In this document: piece after piece, positions 33,343-41,855 of the stretch
How positions within the stretch are numbered: position 1 is the first letter of the stretch
How the letters are laid out: each line of letters starts with the position of its first letter
Assembly: GCA_002779825.1 (NCBI GenBank)
Contig: PEVN01000499.1
Location: 1 to 52,910, forward strand
DNA length: 52,910 bases
DNA from: Armatimonadetes bacterium CG06_land_8_20_14_3_00_66_21
Lineage (GTDB): Bacteria > Armatimonadota > Abditibacteriia > CG2-30-66-41
Direction: 5' to 3'
Position numbers and translations under genes: made by a program
Notes under the pieces: model-generated
Told to the model about the DNA's origin: nothing
The model's database searches: none
Seen by the model: only the letters and a program-made list of their open reading frames with translations

Positions 33343-33491
33343 TATACTCGCGAAGGTTAGGAATACACCGAAGCTATTGCACAAGTTCGACGCCTCTGCG
33401 TGCACAGCAGTGTGTTGGGTGCTCACCACACGCCCACGGGTGAAGTTCTGCGAACTTCCACTTCGGTGTATTCCTAACCTTCGCGAGTATA
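33343..33491. repeat. 149-bp element with perfect 31-bp inverted arms and internal hairpins
   Basis: The left arm 33343-33373 and right arm 33461-33491 are perfect reverse complements over 31 bp (they begin and end with TATACTCGCG / CGCGAGTATA), with 87 bp between. Inside are three further hairpins: CTGC 33396-33399 with GCAG 33407-33410; GTGTG 33410-33414 with CACAC 33427-33431; and GAAGTTC 33442-33448 with GAACTTC 33452-33458 around TGC. The arms are about half AT, less GC-rich than the window. It lies 15 bp past the end of the Gfo/Idh gene and 100 bp upstream of the aminotransferase start. No protein gene fits inside. A TCTG occurs at both flanks (33338-33341, 33492-33495), a possible target duplication with one extra base on the left. 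It may be a small non-autonomous mobile element or a folded RNA. Confidence 0.85.
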
Positions 33492-33506
33492 TCTGCGGAG
33501 CTTCGC

Positions 33507-34520
33507 TCAGAGCTCCACCGGCTCGCCTCTCTCTGCCGACTCGACAATGGCGCACGCGATCTTCGTGATCGCTACTCCATCTTCCGGGGTCACGTCGGTC
33601 TTCTCGCCCCGTTGCACGCAGCGGACGAAGTGCTTTACAGCCTCGAACACAGTCCCAACCGGCTCGCCGCGGATGATCCCGCCCATGATGCCCGGATGGC
33701 TGTACTTCTGGGACGTGGCTACTTTGACTACCGGCTCCATGTGGTCGATGTCCAGCCAGCCGTCGGTGCAGATGAAGTGCGTCCGGCAATCCGCCACCCA
33801 CGGCGCGGTTTCGGGGAGGATCCACGCCGACTCGACATTGCCGATGGCGCCGTTGTCGAAGGTCACGGTCGCCTGGTACAGGTCTGCCACGTCGTAGCCC
33901 TTCGCCTTGAGCACGCCCGAGTAGGACACGGCGTACACCTTCTGCGCCTCGGAGCCGAAGAACCAACGGAGGCGGTCCAGCTCGTGGCTAATCAGCCAGA
34001 AGGGCAGCGCCGTCTTCCGCGACCAGGAGAGCATCTTTGTGGGGACGAAGAGGGTGTTGTTCAGCCGGGCGTACGCGTAGATCGGTTGCCCGACCTCCCC
34101 GCTGTCGATCCGCTGCTTCGCCATGATCGACGGGAGCTGGTGCCGGTGGGAGAAGTTGACCATCAGGTTCAGCCCGGTCTCTTCGGCCTTCGCTGCCATC
34201 TCCTCGGCTTCGGCGACAGACAGCGCCATGGGCTTCTCGAGTAGCACATGTGCCCCGGCGGCGAGCGCAGCCATCGTCGGTTCGTAGTGAAGATGATCGG
34301 GGATGACTACAGACACGGCGTCCAGCTTCTCGCGGGCAAGCATCTCTCTGTAGTCGGTGTAGCAGTTGGGGATGCCGTTGGCCGCGGCGGCAGCCTGTGC
34401 GGCTTCCGCGTTGAGGTCGCAGACGGCGACGAGGTTGACGCCCGGCAGCGCCCGGTAGCTGGCGAGGTGTCCGCCGCCCTGTAGGCCGACGCCGATGACG
34501 GCTACATCGAGGTGTTCCAC
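33507..34520 (-). CDS. Gfo/Idh/MocA family NAD(P)-dependent oxidoreductase
   Basis: A 337-residue oxidoreductase. It has the N-terminal Rossmann motif (LDVAVIGVGLQGGGHLASYR, GxGxxG), the conserved catalytic EKP in LLEKPMALSVAE near residue 95, and the C-terminal domain with ISHELDRLRWFFG, whose H-x3-D pair replaces the usual D-x3-H. The start is ATG 34520. Family members oxidise or reduce sugars and inositols with NAD(P). In its neighbourhood are an amidohydrolase, a TIM-barrel isomerase/epimerase and an aminotransferase, so a catabolic step on a modified sugar or amino-sugar fragment is plausible, unlike the biosynthetic setting of the gene at 8854. Confidence 0.92.
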   Translation of the reverse strand: MEHLDVAVIGVGLQGGGHLASYRALPGVNLVAVCDLNAEAAQAAAAANGIPNCYTDYREMLAREKLDAVSVVIPDHLHYEPTMAALAAGAHVLLEKPMALSVAEAEEMAAKAEETGLNLMVNFSHRHQLPSIMAKQRIDSGEVGQPIYAYARLNNTLFVPTKMLSWSRKTALPFWLISHELDRLRWFFGSEAQKVYAVSYSGVLKAKGYDVADLYQATVTFDNGAIGNVESAWILPETAPWVADCRTHFICTDGWLDIDHMEPVVKVATSQKYSHPGIMGGIIRGEPVGTVFEAVKHFVRCVQRGEKTDVTPEDGVAITKIACAIVESAERGEPVEL

Positions 34521-34636
34521 GGTCTGAGTCTCCGAGCTGAGGTGAGGTGAGCGCGAACAGGTCTGCCCAGTTCTTCGTCGCCGCAGAACGTGGCCCTTTC
34601 CGCGCTGCGGCGCCGTGACGAGTCAGGCGACCAAGC

Positions 34637-36229
34637 CTACTTGCGGATCACTCGCCCGGGCCGCGCGCCTGAGTGCTCGCCCTGCCGCACGACTACCTTC
34701 CCGGACACGATCACGTACTCAATCCCCTCGGGGTGCCGTTCGGGGTCTGCGTACGTCGACTTGCTGCGGATGGTCGCCGGGTCGAACACCGTGAGATCGG
34801 CTCGGGCGTCTTCCCGCAGCACGCCGAGGTCCCTTAGCCCGAGTCGCGCCGCCGGCGCGGAGGTGAACTTGCGGATGGCTTCCTCCAACCGCAGCACCCG
34901 CTCCTCCCGAACGTACTTCCCGAGCACCTCGGCAAATGTCCCGAACAGGCGCGGATGCAGCAGCGCGTCGGGATCGTGCGTGCCATCGCTGGCAATCATG
35001 CCCAAGGGGTGGCTGAGGGCCACTCGCAGGTCGGTCTCACTGAGCATGTCGGTTTGGGTGAGGATGAGGCTCGTGTCTGCCAGGAACATGTCGAAGACGG
35101 TGTCCCAAGGGTCCTTGCTGTGCTCCCTCGCGAGGTCCGCGACGGAGCGTCCGAGCGCGCTGCGCTCTGCGATTCCTTCCGTCAGATCGGTCGGATCAGT
35201 CGGATCACTCGTCCTGCCGCCGAAGCGCGCCACGAGGATCTTGTCCCAGCCTTGCGGGTTCGCCTCGGCGATAATCCGGCGACGGGTGGCAGGGTCCCGC
35301 AGTCGCGCCTTCACGTCGTCGTAGCCGCCTTGCGCCGCCCATCGCGGGATGATCGAGAAGACTCGGATGGGGGAACCCCGATACGGGTACATGTCGTAGG
35401 ACACGTCCACACCGCGAGCCCGAGCGTCCAGCATCCTCTGGATCTCGCGCTCCGTCTTCCCCCAGTTCGGCCGGTCCACTGCTTCCAGGTGCGACATGTG
35501 CACTGGGACGCCGGATCGCTCGCCGATCTCGATCAGCTCCTGGGTTGCCTGGATGGACGTCTCCCGTTCGCCGCGGATGTGCGAGACGTACAGCCGGTCG
35601 TACTGCCTCAACACACCGCACAGCTCGACGATTTCGTCGGTCGAGGCAAAGGCACACGGCTCGAAGATGAGTCCAGTGCTCAGCCCGAGCGCCCCTTCTT
35701 CGAGCGCTTGTGTCAGCAGGCGCTTCATCGCCTTCATCTCGTCCGCACTCGGCGGCCGGCTCTCTGCGCCCATCACCGCGGCACGCAGCGCGCCCAGCCC
35801 AACCATGCTGGAGACATTGAGCGAAACACCTTGACCCGCGATGGCGGAGAAGTACTCGTCGAATGTCTTCCAGTCCTGGGCGAGGTCGCCGAAGATGAAG
35901 TACGACCGCGCCTGCCAGTACTCTCGGGTCTTCTCCGTGACCGGCACCGGCGTGAAACTGCAGTTGCCGTTGACCTCGGTCGTGACGCCCTGCAAGATTT
36001 TCGCGCGGCACTCCGGGTGTCGGACGACCGCCATGTCGGAGTGACAGTGAATGTCGAGGAACCCCGGCGCGATCACCTTGTCGGTGGCGTCGAGGACCTC
36101 ACCTGCCTCGCACTCACCCAACCACCCAATCGCCGCCAGGCGGTCACCCTCCACAGCCAGATCCCCGTAGAACCAGTTGTTCCCGGTCCCATCGACGATC
36201 TTGCCGTTGCGGATGACGAGGTCGAACAT
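34637..36229 (-). CDS. N-acyl-D-amino-acid deacylase family amidohydrolase
   Basis: A 530-residue amidohydrolase of the D-aminoacylase/N-acyl-D-glutamate deacylase group, which removes acyl groups from N-acyl-D-amino acids. ATG 36229, with GGGAAG just ahead, opens MFDLVIRNGKIVDGTGNNWF, the small beta-sandwich start of amidohydrolases. The metal-binding HxH is in GFLDIHCHSDMA; later histidines are in YVSHIRGE and VHMSHLEAV, and the acid is in MIASDGTHDPDA, all usual for the family. EVNGNCSFTP follows the first metal site. In-frame near 35185-35211 are three tandem 9-bp repeats that encode a DPT-DPT run, unlike most family members. It reads toward the Gfo/Idh gene. It might act in peptidoglycan or D-amino acid recycling. 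Confidence 0.93.
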   Translation of the reverse strand: MFDLVIRNGKIVDGTGNNWFYGDLAVEGDRLAAIGWLGECEAGEVLDATDKVIAPGFLDIHCHSDMAVVRHPECRAKILQGVTTEVNGNCSFTPVPVTEKTREYWQARSYFIFGDLAQDWKTFDEYFSAIAGQGVSLNVSSMVGLGALRAAVMGAESRPPSADEMKAMKRLLTQALEEGALGLSTGLIFEPCAFASTDEIVELCGVLRQYDRLYVSHIRGERETSIQATQELIEIGERSGVPVHMSHLEAVDRPNWGKTEREIQRMLDARARGVDVSYDMYPYRGSPIRVFSIIPRWAAQGGYDDVKARLRDPATRRRIIAEANPQGWDKILVARFGGRTSDPTDPTDLTEGIAERSALGRSVADLAREHSKDPWDTVFDMFLADTSLILTQTDMLSETDLRVALSHPLGMIASDGTHDPDALLHPRLFGTFAEVLGKYVREERVLRLEEAIRKFTSAPAARLGLRDLGVLREDARADLTVFDPATIRSKSTYADPERHPEGIEYVIVSGKVVVRQGEHSGARPGRVIRK

Positions 36230-36294
36230 GCTTCCCGCTCCGTGGGTGGCGTCGCCACTGTCGGTAGTGTGGCGTGCCCCGGCCCGTGGCGACG

Positions 36295-37140
36295 CTACGT
36301 TCTGGGCACCCCGGCTGCCTCGAACGCCCCGCTGAGCGACGCATAGCAGAACCTCGCCGCCGCGAACGGGTCGTACTCCGGCTTCGCCCAGACCATGGTG
36401 CTCACTTCCAGCGTGATGAAGTCTGTCCAGCCGGCTTCCTGCATCGCCCGCAGGTAGGCCGCGCTGTCCAGCTCGCCCTGGCCCAGCAGGAGCAACTCGA
36501 CCTTGCCGTCTTCGTGCCGGCGGGCGTCGGTGATGTGCGTGTGGCCGGTGAGGGGTACCAGGGATCGCACCGCATGCTCGATGGCGTCGCCCGCAAGGAA
36601 GAAGTGGACGATGTCGAAGTGGAGCTTGACTCGGGGGTGGTTCACCGTGTCGAACAGCCACACCGCGCGCTCCACGCGGTCGACCGCAGCATTGCAGTGC
36701 GCCTCGCCAGCGAGCACGAAGTCTTCTCGCTCCGCCAGCTCGCCATACTCCCGTAGCGTGTCCACAAGGGGACTTCTGACCGCCTCCCAGTCGGCGCTCT
36801 TCCCCCCGATCCCAACTGCCACGACCGGAGGCTCCCTCATGCCGAGGTCGCGGCCGAGTTGGGCAATGCGGCAGAGCGATTCCTGCGTTGCCGCCTTCTC
36901 GGCGTCGTCTTTCGGCAGCAGATGACCGAGGGAGAACATGGCCGGGATGCCGAGTCCGTTCGACGTCAGCAGGTCCCGCATTGCCGCCCGTCGGCTGTCG
37001 TCAAAATCCTCCGGCAACGCGCGGTGGTGCTTTGGGCCGAGGCAGATCTCGACGCCGTCGTAGCCCATGCCAGCCAGAGCAGGGACGGCTTCCTCGAGGG
37101 GTACGGTCGGCATCGCATAGGTTCCGTAGGCGATCTTCAT
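36295..37140 (-). CDS. Sugar phosphate isomerase/epimerase, TIM-barrel (xylose isomerase-like)
   Basis: A 281-residue TIM-barrel protein of the AP endonuclease 2/xylose isomerase-like superfamily. ATG 37140 is preferred to ATG 37146 because GGAG is 8 bases ahead of the first; MKIAYGTYAMPTVPLEEAVP is the usual strand 1. Metal-binding positions are FVLAGEAHCNA (strand 5), LHFDIVHFF (strand 6), LTGHTHITDARRHEDGKVEL (strand 7) and DFITLEV (strand 8). VEICLGPKHHRALPEDFDDS precedes. This group includes many sugar isomerases, inositol enzymes and uncharacterised epimerases. It is transcribed ahead of the amidohydrolase and Gfo/Idh genes and diverges from the secreted lyase-like gene (221 bp spacer), so it may share a substrate with that polysaccharide-degrading system. 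Confidence 0.9.
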   Translation of the reverse strand: MKIAYGTYAMPTVPLEEAVPALAGMGYDGVEICLGPKHHRALPEDFDDSRRAAMRDLLTSNGLGIPAMFSLGHLLPKDDAEKAATQESLCRIAQLGRDLGMREPPVVAVGIGGKSADWEAVRSPLVDTLREYGELAEREDFVLAGEAHCNAAVDRVERAVWLFDTVNHPRVKLHFDIVHFFLAGDAIEHAVRSLVPLTGHTHITDARRHEDGKVELLLLGQGELDSAAYLRAMQEAGWTDFITLEVSTMVWAKPEYDPFAAARFCYASLSGAFEAAGVPRT

Positions 37141-37361
37141 GGGCATGACTCCGGTTGCAGAGAAGCTGGCGCACTCGCGGCGCCTAGCGCCTACTCTACC
37201 TCTTGGCGACGCACCGGTCAAACACGCTGGTCGCGAAGAAGCTCAGCTCTGCGGTTCTCCGCGAAGACCGCGGCCGTTGGAAGGGCCCCCTGGCAGGTGC
37301 TTCCCGACGCGGCGCGAATACTCGTCCCTACTCGACAGCAGACCTGAAACGAGGTCCAGCC

Positions 37362-40300
37362 ATGACCGCAAGGCATGTACGCACAGCCGCACTATCCGCC
37401 GTTCTGCTTGTTGCCGGCCTTTGGTCAACGGCCGCCCTCGCCCAGGACACCGACGGCGACAGCATCCCCGACGCCATCGAGGATCAGTTGGGGCTGTTGC
37501 CGCAGGTGAAGCAGGAGTTGGTCCTGGTCACCACCAGCCCCGACAGGGGCGACAACGACGAGCAGGCGAAGACCAATGCGCCAGACATTCTGAAGCTCGA
37601 AGCCTGCCATGTCGGCGGCGAGCGCCTGCTGTTCAGGGTGACGTTTGCCCGCAAGCCCTCCTTTGCCGACTCGACGTTCATCCTCTACGCGGACTTGGAC
37701 AACGACCCGAAGACGGGGCGCGTCGACCAGTACCATGGCGGGGTGGACGCGATGCTGGTGGCGCATGGGGACAACGTCGGTCTGAACACCTTCGGCCCCG
37801 ACTACACCGGCAAGACAACGCTGACTGCAGCGCTCGAAGGCAACGTGCTGTGGATCGCCGTCGAGGCACCCGTCCACGTGGTAGGTGGATCTGTGGAGTT
37901 GGGCGCGCACCTGCTCTCGCAACGACAGGGCGGCACCGGAGACAGCACACCGCATGTTGCTGTCAAGTTGCCATTCCACGGCGATCAGGCCGTTCCTCAA
38001 GTGAAGACCACCACGTCGGTCGGGATGCGCCCGTTGTCGGACTATCGCTATCACGACGACAAGGTGAAGTTGGAGAAGCTGGAAGACAAGGGGCTCACCT
38101 ACGACCAAGTGGCACCCAAGGACCCGCTCCAGTTCGGCCGACCGCGGCCGGCGGTTCCGTTCGCCGACTCCCGCAAGCCGGGAGTACAGAGCAGCCAGAA
38201 GCGCGTGCGGGTAGCGGTGCAACTGCTCGAGGAAGCGGGGGTCGCGCGGACGGCGTCGCCGATTCGGTTCGGCTGTCCCTTCCCCGAGGGCGCCGTGTTC
38301 GATCCCGCAAACGTGCGTCTCCGAGCGCCTCGCTTGCGGCCGGGCGCGCCGGAGCCGGCAGTTGCGGCGCAGTTCACGGCCACGGCGTTCTGGCCGGACG
38401 GCAGTCTGAAGTGGGTGGTTGTCGACTTCACGGCGCCGCTCAGGACGAACCAGAAGACCAGCTACGCTGTCGAGTTCGGCGCGGACGTGGAGCGCGACGC
38501 CGAGCCGTCGAAGCTGAAGTTGGAAGAGACCGACGATCTGTTCACCGTCACGACCGGTCCGCTCCGGGCCACTGTTCACAAGAAGCAGTTCAACCTGCTC
38601 CGCGACGTCTGGTTCGACGCCAACGCGGACGGAACGTTTGCCGACTCGGAGCGCGTTGCGGGCTGCGCGCCGGAGGGCGTCCGGCTGGTGGACGAGAACG
38701 GCAAGGTATTCACTGCCTCGGCCCGTCCGCCTCGAACCGTGGCGGTCGAAGAGAGCGGCCCGCGGCGGGCAGTGATTCGTGTCGAGGGCGACTACGCCGA
38801 CCCGGAAGGGGCGACGCTCATGAGCTTCGTCGCCCGGCTCACCTTCCTCGCGGACTCGTCGCGCGTCGGCCTCACCTGGACACACGTCAACACGTGCCTC
38901 CGGACCGAGTTCACCGACCTCACCTCGCTAACGATGCCCGTCGATCTGATGGGCGGCGCTGTCGCCGGTGGGCTGGCGTGGCTGAACGAGAAGGGCAGCC
39001 GCGAGGAGAGAACCTGGAAGCCTGCATCCGGCCCGCTGCGGCTGTTCCAGTTGGACGACCAGCGGCTGTCCTTGCAGCCGCCTGGGACAATCGCTCCCGG
39101 GCATGCCCTCGGTACCTCGCGCGTGGCCGGCAAGCAAGGGGCTGCGATCGTCGCGGTTCAGGACTTCTGGCAGCGCTGGCCCAAGGCTCTGCACGCGACG
39201 GCGCAAGGGGTGGTCGTCGAACTCCTGCCGGAGCAGCCGGACGCGACGTTCGGCACTGGCCTGCCGCACTACCTGCTGTACCCATTCGTGAGCGGCAAGT
39301 ACCGGCTCAAGTGGGGCATGTCCTTCACTGATCGTCTCAACCTCGACTTCGACCCGCGCCAAACGGCAGAGGCAGTTGAGGCCGACACGAACTCGCCGGT
39401 CGTCGCCGTCATGCCGGCGCAGTGGTATGCCTTCACCCGGGCGTTAGGTCCCCTCGCAGCGCCGCGTGGCAAGCAGTTCGCCGAATGGGATCAGTACCTC
39501 GCCAGTGGCTGCCAGGCGTCCATGAGCAGCAAGGAGCGGGACCGCGAGTACGGCTTCCTCAACTACGGCGATTGGTACGGCGAGCGCGGCCGCAACTGGG
39601 GTAACAACGAGTACGACCTGGCGCACGGGTTCTTCATGCAGTTCGCGCGCACCGGCAACCGCGACTACTTCCGCTGGGCGCTGACCGCCGCCCGTCATCA
39701 AGCCGACGTGGATTGTGTCCATGCCTACCCCGACCCGTTCTATGTCGGCGCCAACCACCAGCACTCCATCGGGCACACCGGCACGTGGTCACAGGAGCCG
39801 CAACTGGCCACGTGGACGCATCGCTACGACGCCCACACCGACGCCCGCAATGGGCACACGTGGGCCAACGGCATGGTCGAGGCGTGGTACTTGGGCGGCG
39901 AGGCACGCGTCATGGAGGCGGCGCTGGGTCTGGGCGAGCACATCGCCTGGGCCATGTCGCCCGACTTCCACGAACTGGGCACCCACGAACGAAGCGCTGG
40001 CTGGTCGCTTACCGCCATCATGGCGCTCTACCGAGCTACCTACGACCCGGTGTATCTGGAAGCCGCCAAGCGGATCGTCGCCGTGGCGCTGAAGGAGCAG
40101 AAGTTCGATCAAGGCGGCGCCTGGCCCCACGTCCTGCCCACCGATCACGCCGGCGGCCACCCCGGCGCTGTGGGCAACAACCTCTTCCTCATCGGCGTCC
40201 TCCTTGGCGGGCTGAAGGACTACCACGAGGTGACCCACGACCCGGCCGCAGAGAAGTCGCTCCTGGCCGGCGTGCAGTGGGTCGTGAAGTCGTGGGACGA

Positions 40301-41339
40301 GAACGCCGAAGGCTGGCCGTACTCGGCGACGCCCACCGGTGAGCCGCTCTACAAGCCCAGCACCTCGCTCAACACGCTCATCATGGAGCCGGTCGCCTAC
40401 GCTGGCGTGCTGACCAGCGACGAGAAGCTAGTCCACCTCGTCGAGACAGCCCTCGCCGCCACGGTGCGCGGCGGTCCCGAGGCGTTCGGCAAGTCACTCG
40501 CGCAGAAGATGCATTACACCAGCGGCACGTTGGCGCTGCTGCAACAGTGGTACGACCGGCACCGCCCCGACAAGGGCGAGCACGTTTTGGACGGCAGCGG
40601 CTCCGGGCAAGAGGCGTACCTCCTGAAGACGCCCGCCGCCGAGGAGTTCAGCGTCCGTGCGCCCGACGAGAAGGTGTTCTGGGTGAAGCTCACCGAAACC
40701 GCGGGTACGCTGGTCGCCAACCGCTCACCCCACGGCGCCAAGAACAAGGACTGGCCCACCGGGACGCTGGAGGTCTCCGAGGCGGCTGGGAAGTCGGTCG
40801 CCAAGGACGAGTACAGCACCGACGGTGCTCACGAGTTCCGCACTGCGCTCAAGGCGCCGCAGGCCGGGGCAACGTACAAGGTGGTCATCCGCGACGACCA
40901 GCGTTCTGTCTGGAACGTGTCCGGCGACAACTTAGCCGTGGTCGCCCAAACCACGGAAGGCTTCAGCCTCGGCGGGGTGGGCCGCGCCCGGTACTGCTTC
41001 TTCGTCCCCGAAGGCACCAAGGGATTTCGCGTCAGGCTCATCGGCATCCACGGAGGCGCTTACGGCGGCGCGGCGATCTCCCCCACCGGCAAACTGGTCG
41101 CCTTCCACCAGGGAGCCAACCTCGGCCAGGTGCAGCTCCCCTGGACCGCCCGGGACGGCGCCGCACCCGCCGCCAACGCCCACCCCGAGCGCGGCGAGGT
41201 CATCGTCGAGCCGACACCGGAAGATACAGGGAAGATATGGAGCCTGGCGCTGTGGGCCGCGGGCGACCTGGCCGTGGAACTGGACGGCGTGCCGCGGTAC
41301 TTGGCGGTGAACGCAGGGACTTGGTTCGCACCGCAGTAA
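37362..41339 (+). CDS. Secreted exo-rhamnogalacturonan lyase-like protein (PcRGLX type)
   Basis: A 1325-residue exported protein with signal peptide (TAALSAVLLVAGLWSTAALA, cleaved near 28). ATG 37362 follows GAGG by 8 bases. Next is a calcium-binding thrombospondin type 3-like motif (DTDGDSIPDAIE). Residues about 45-215 form a beta-rich region with ILYADLDNDPKTGRVDQYHG. From about 275 the chain resembles the RIFT-barrel and following domains of exo-rhamnogalacturonan lyases (PL26): SPIRFGCPFPEGAVFDP, TATAFWPDGSLKWVVVDFTA, GPLRATVHKKQFNLLRDVWF. An alpha/alpha-toroid-like region near 700-1100 includes RTGNRDYFRWALTAARHQAD and GHTWANGMVEAWYLGG. The last 200 residues form a beta domain. The expected role is to release rhamnogalacturonan-type oligosaccharides outside the cell; whether it is a lyase or a different polysaccharide enzyme is uncertain. 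Confidence 0.75.
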   Translation: MTARHVRTAALSAVLLVAGLWSTAALAQDTDGDSIPDAIEDQLGLLPQVKQELVLVTTSPDRGDNDEQAKTNAPDILKLEACHVGGERLLFRVTFARKPSFADSTFILYADLDNDPKTGRVDQYHGGVDAMLVAHGDNVGLNTFGPDYTGKTTLTAALEGNVLWIAVEAPVHVVGGSVELGAHLLSQRQGGTGDSTPHVAVKLPFHGDQAVPQVKTTTSVGMRPLSDYRYHDDKVKLEKLEDKGLTYDQVAPKDPLQFGRPRPAVPFADSRKPGVQSSQKRVRVAVQLLEEAGVARTASPIRFGCPFPEGAVFDPANVRLRAPRLRPGAPEPAVAAQFTATAFWPDGSLKWVVVDFTAPLRTNQKTSYAVEFGADVERDAEPSKLKLEETDDLFTVTTGPLRATVHKKQFNLLRDVWFDANADGTFADSERVAGCAPEGVRLVDENGKVFTASARPPRTVAVEESGPRRAVIRVEGDYADPEGATLMSFVARLTFLADSSRVGLTWTHVNTCLRTEFTDLTSLTMPVDLMGGAVAGGLAWLNEKGSREERTWKPASGPLRLFQLDDQRLSLQPPGTIAPGHALGTSRVAGKQGAAIVAVQDFWQRWPKALHATAQGVVVELLPEQPDATFGTGLPHYLLYPFVSGKYRLKWGMSFTDRLNLDFDPRQTAEAVEADTNSPVVAVMPAQWYAFTRALGPLAAPRGKQFAEWDQYLASGCQASMSSKERDREYGFLNYGDWYGERGRNWGNNEYDLAHGFFMQFARTGNRDYFRWALTAARHQADVDCVHAYPDPFYVGANHQHSIGHTGTWSQEPQLATWTHRYDAHTDARNGHTWANGMVEAWYLGGEARVMEAALGLGEHIAWAMSPDFHELGTHERSAGWSLTAIMALYRATYDPVYLEAAKRIVAVALKEQKFDQGGAWPHVLPTDHAGGHPGAVGNNLFLIGVLLGGLKDYHEVTHDPAAEKSLLAGVQWVVKSWDENAEGWPYSATPTGEPLYKPSTSLNTLIMEPVAYAGVLTSDEKLVHLVETALAATVRGGPEAFGKSLAQKMHYTSGTLALLQQWYDRHRPDKGEHVLDGSGSGQEAYLLKTPAAEEFSVRAPDEKVFWVKLTETAGTLVANRSPHGAKNKDWPTGTLEVSEAAGKSVAKDEYSTDGAHEFRTALKAPQAGATYKVVIRDDQRSVWNVSGDNLAVVAQTTEGFSLGGVGRARYCFFVPEGTKGFRVRLIGIHGGAYGGAAISPTGKLVAFHQGANLGQVQLPWTARDGAAPAANAHPERGEVIVEPTPEDTGKIWSLALWAAGDLAVELDGVPRYLAVNAGTWFAPQ

Positions 41340-41370
41340 GGGGCGCCTTGGCCTCCGGTGCCCCCCAAAA

Positions 41371-41412
41371 CGCACACAAGCCCGGCCGCATCGGCGACCG
41401 GGCTTGCGTGCG
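41371..41412 (-). terminator. Rho-independent terminator of ssrA
   Basis: A 15-bp stem (41371-41385 with 41398-41412, one G-T wobble) and a 12-base loop lie 13 bases beyond the 3' end of ssrA. On the minus strand they are followed directly by TTTT (41370-41367). It probably also separates ssrA from the convergent lyase gene on the plus strand, where no T run follows. Confidence 0.8.
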
Positions 41413-41424
41413 GTAACGTGGGGG

Positions 41425-41775
41425 TGGTGGAGGCGGCGGGAATCGAACCCGCGTCCGCGAAGAAGTCGACGTTGGCTTCTACGAGCGTGTCCTGCATTTG
41501 GGTTTAGCCGCGAGTGACTCGGCAGGCGCGATTCACTGTTGGCGAGTTCGCTTTAGATTCCCCTGGCATCACGCGAACGGGCGACGCTTCGGGTAGCCGA
41601 CGTAGGTGGCGCTCGACCCCGGATCCGTCAGCGTATCCGGGCGAACGTCGCAGCTTACGCTGCGAGGGCCAAGTTAGACTCGGCAGTTATCTTTTGGGTC
41701 CACGGTTTTGCGAGAGTGTGGGACCTCGGCTCGCTACCAACGCCCCCTTTCAACACGTCGAAACCTATCGCCCCC
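41425..41775 (-). ncRNA. ssrA: Transfer-messenger RNA (tmRNA)
   Basis: A 351-base one-piece tmRNA, which rescues stalled ribosomes by trans-translation with SmpB. The 5' end GGGGGCGATAGGTTTCGAC (41775 onward) is the canonical start and pairs with the 3' acceptor CGCCTCC (one G-U), followed by A and an encoded CCA (41427-41425). The T arm GCGGGTTCGATTCCCGC is intact. The tag reading frame is at 41684-41655: Ala-Glu-Ser-Asn-Leu-Ala-Leu-Ala-Ala then TAA, ending in the usual degron ALAA. The tag is short, with nine encoded residues, and starts at a GCC resume codon. It is followed by a terminator and preceded 80 bp upstream by smpB on the same strand. No integrase or phage gene is next to its 3' end. 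Confidence 0.96.
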
Positions 41776-41855
41776 ACGTTTTCAAAGAGCGGCTGCGCCG
41801 CCGGGATAGGACCCGAAAGACTCACAGGACCTACCCAAGTTCCCAAATTGCCGAG

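Noticed and set aside
33343-33491. Simple transcription terminator reading of the inverted repeat
   Set aside because: The arms are 31 bp with 87 bp between them and no T run; this is far longer than a terminator.
41340-41424. Phage or island integration site at the 3' end of ssrA
   Set aside because: No integrase, no duplicated ssrA tail and an ordinary terminator lie there.
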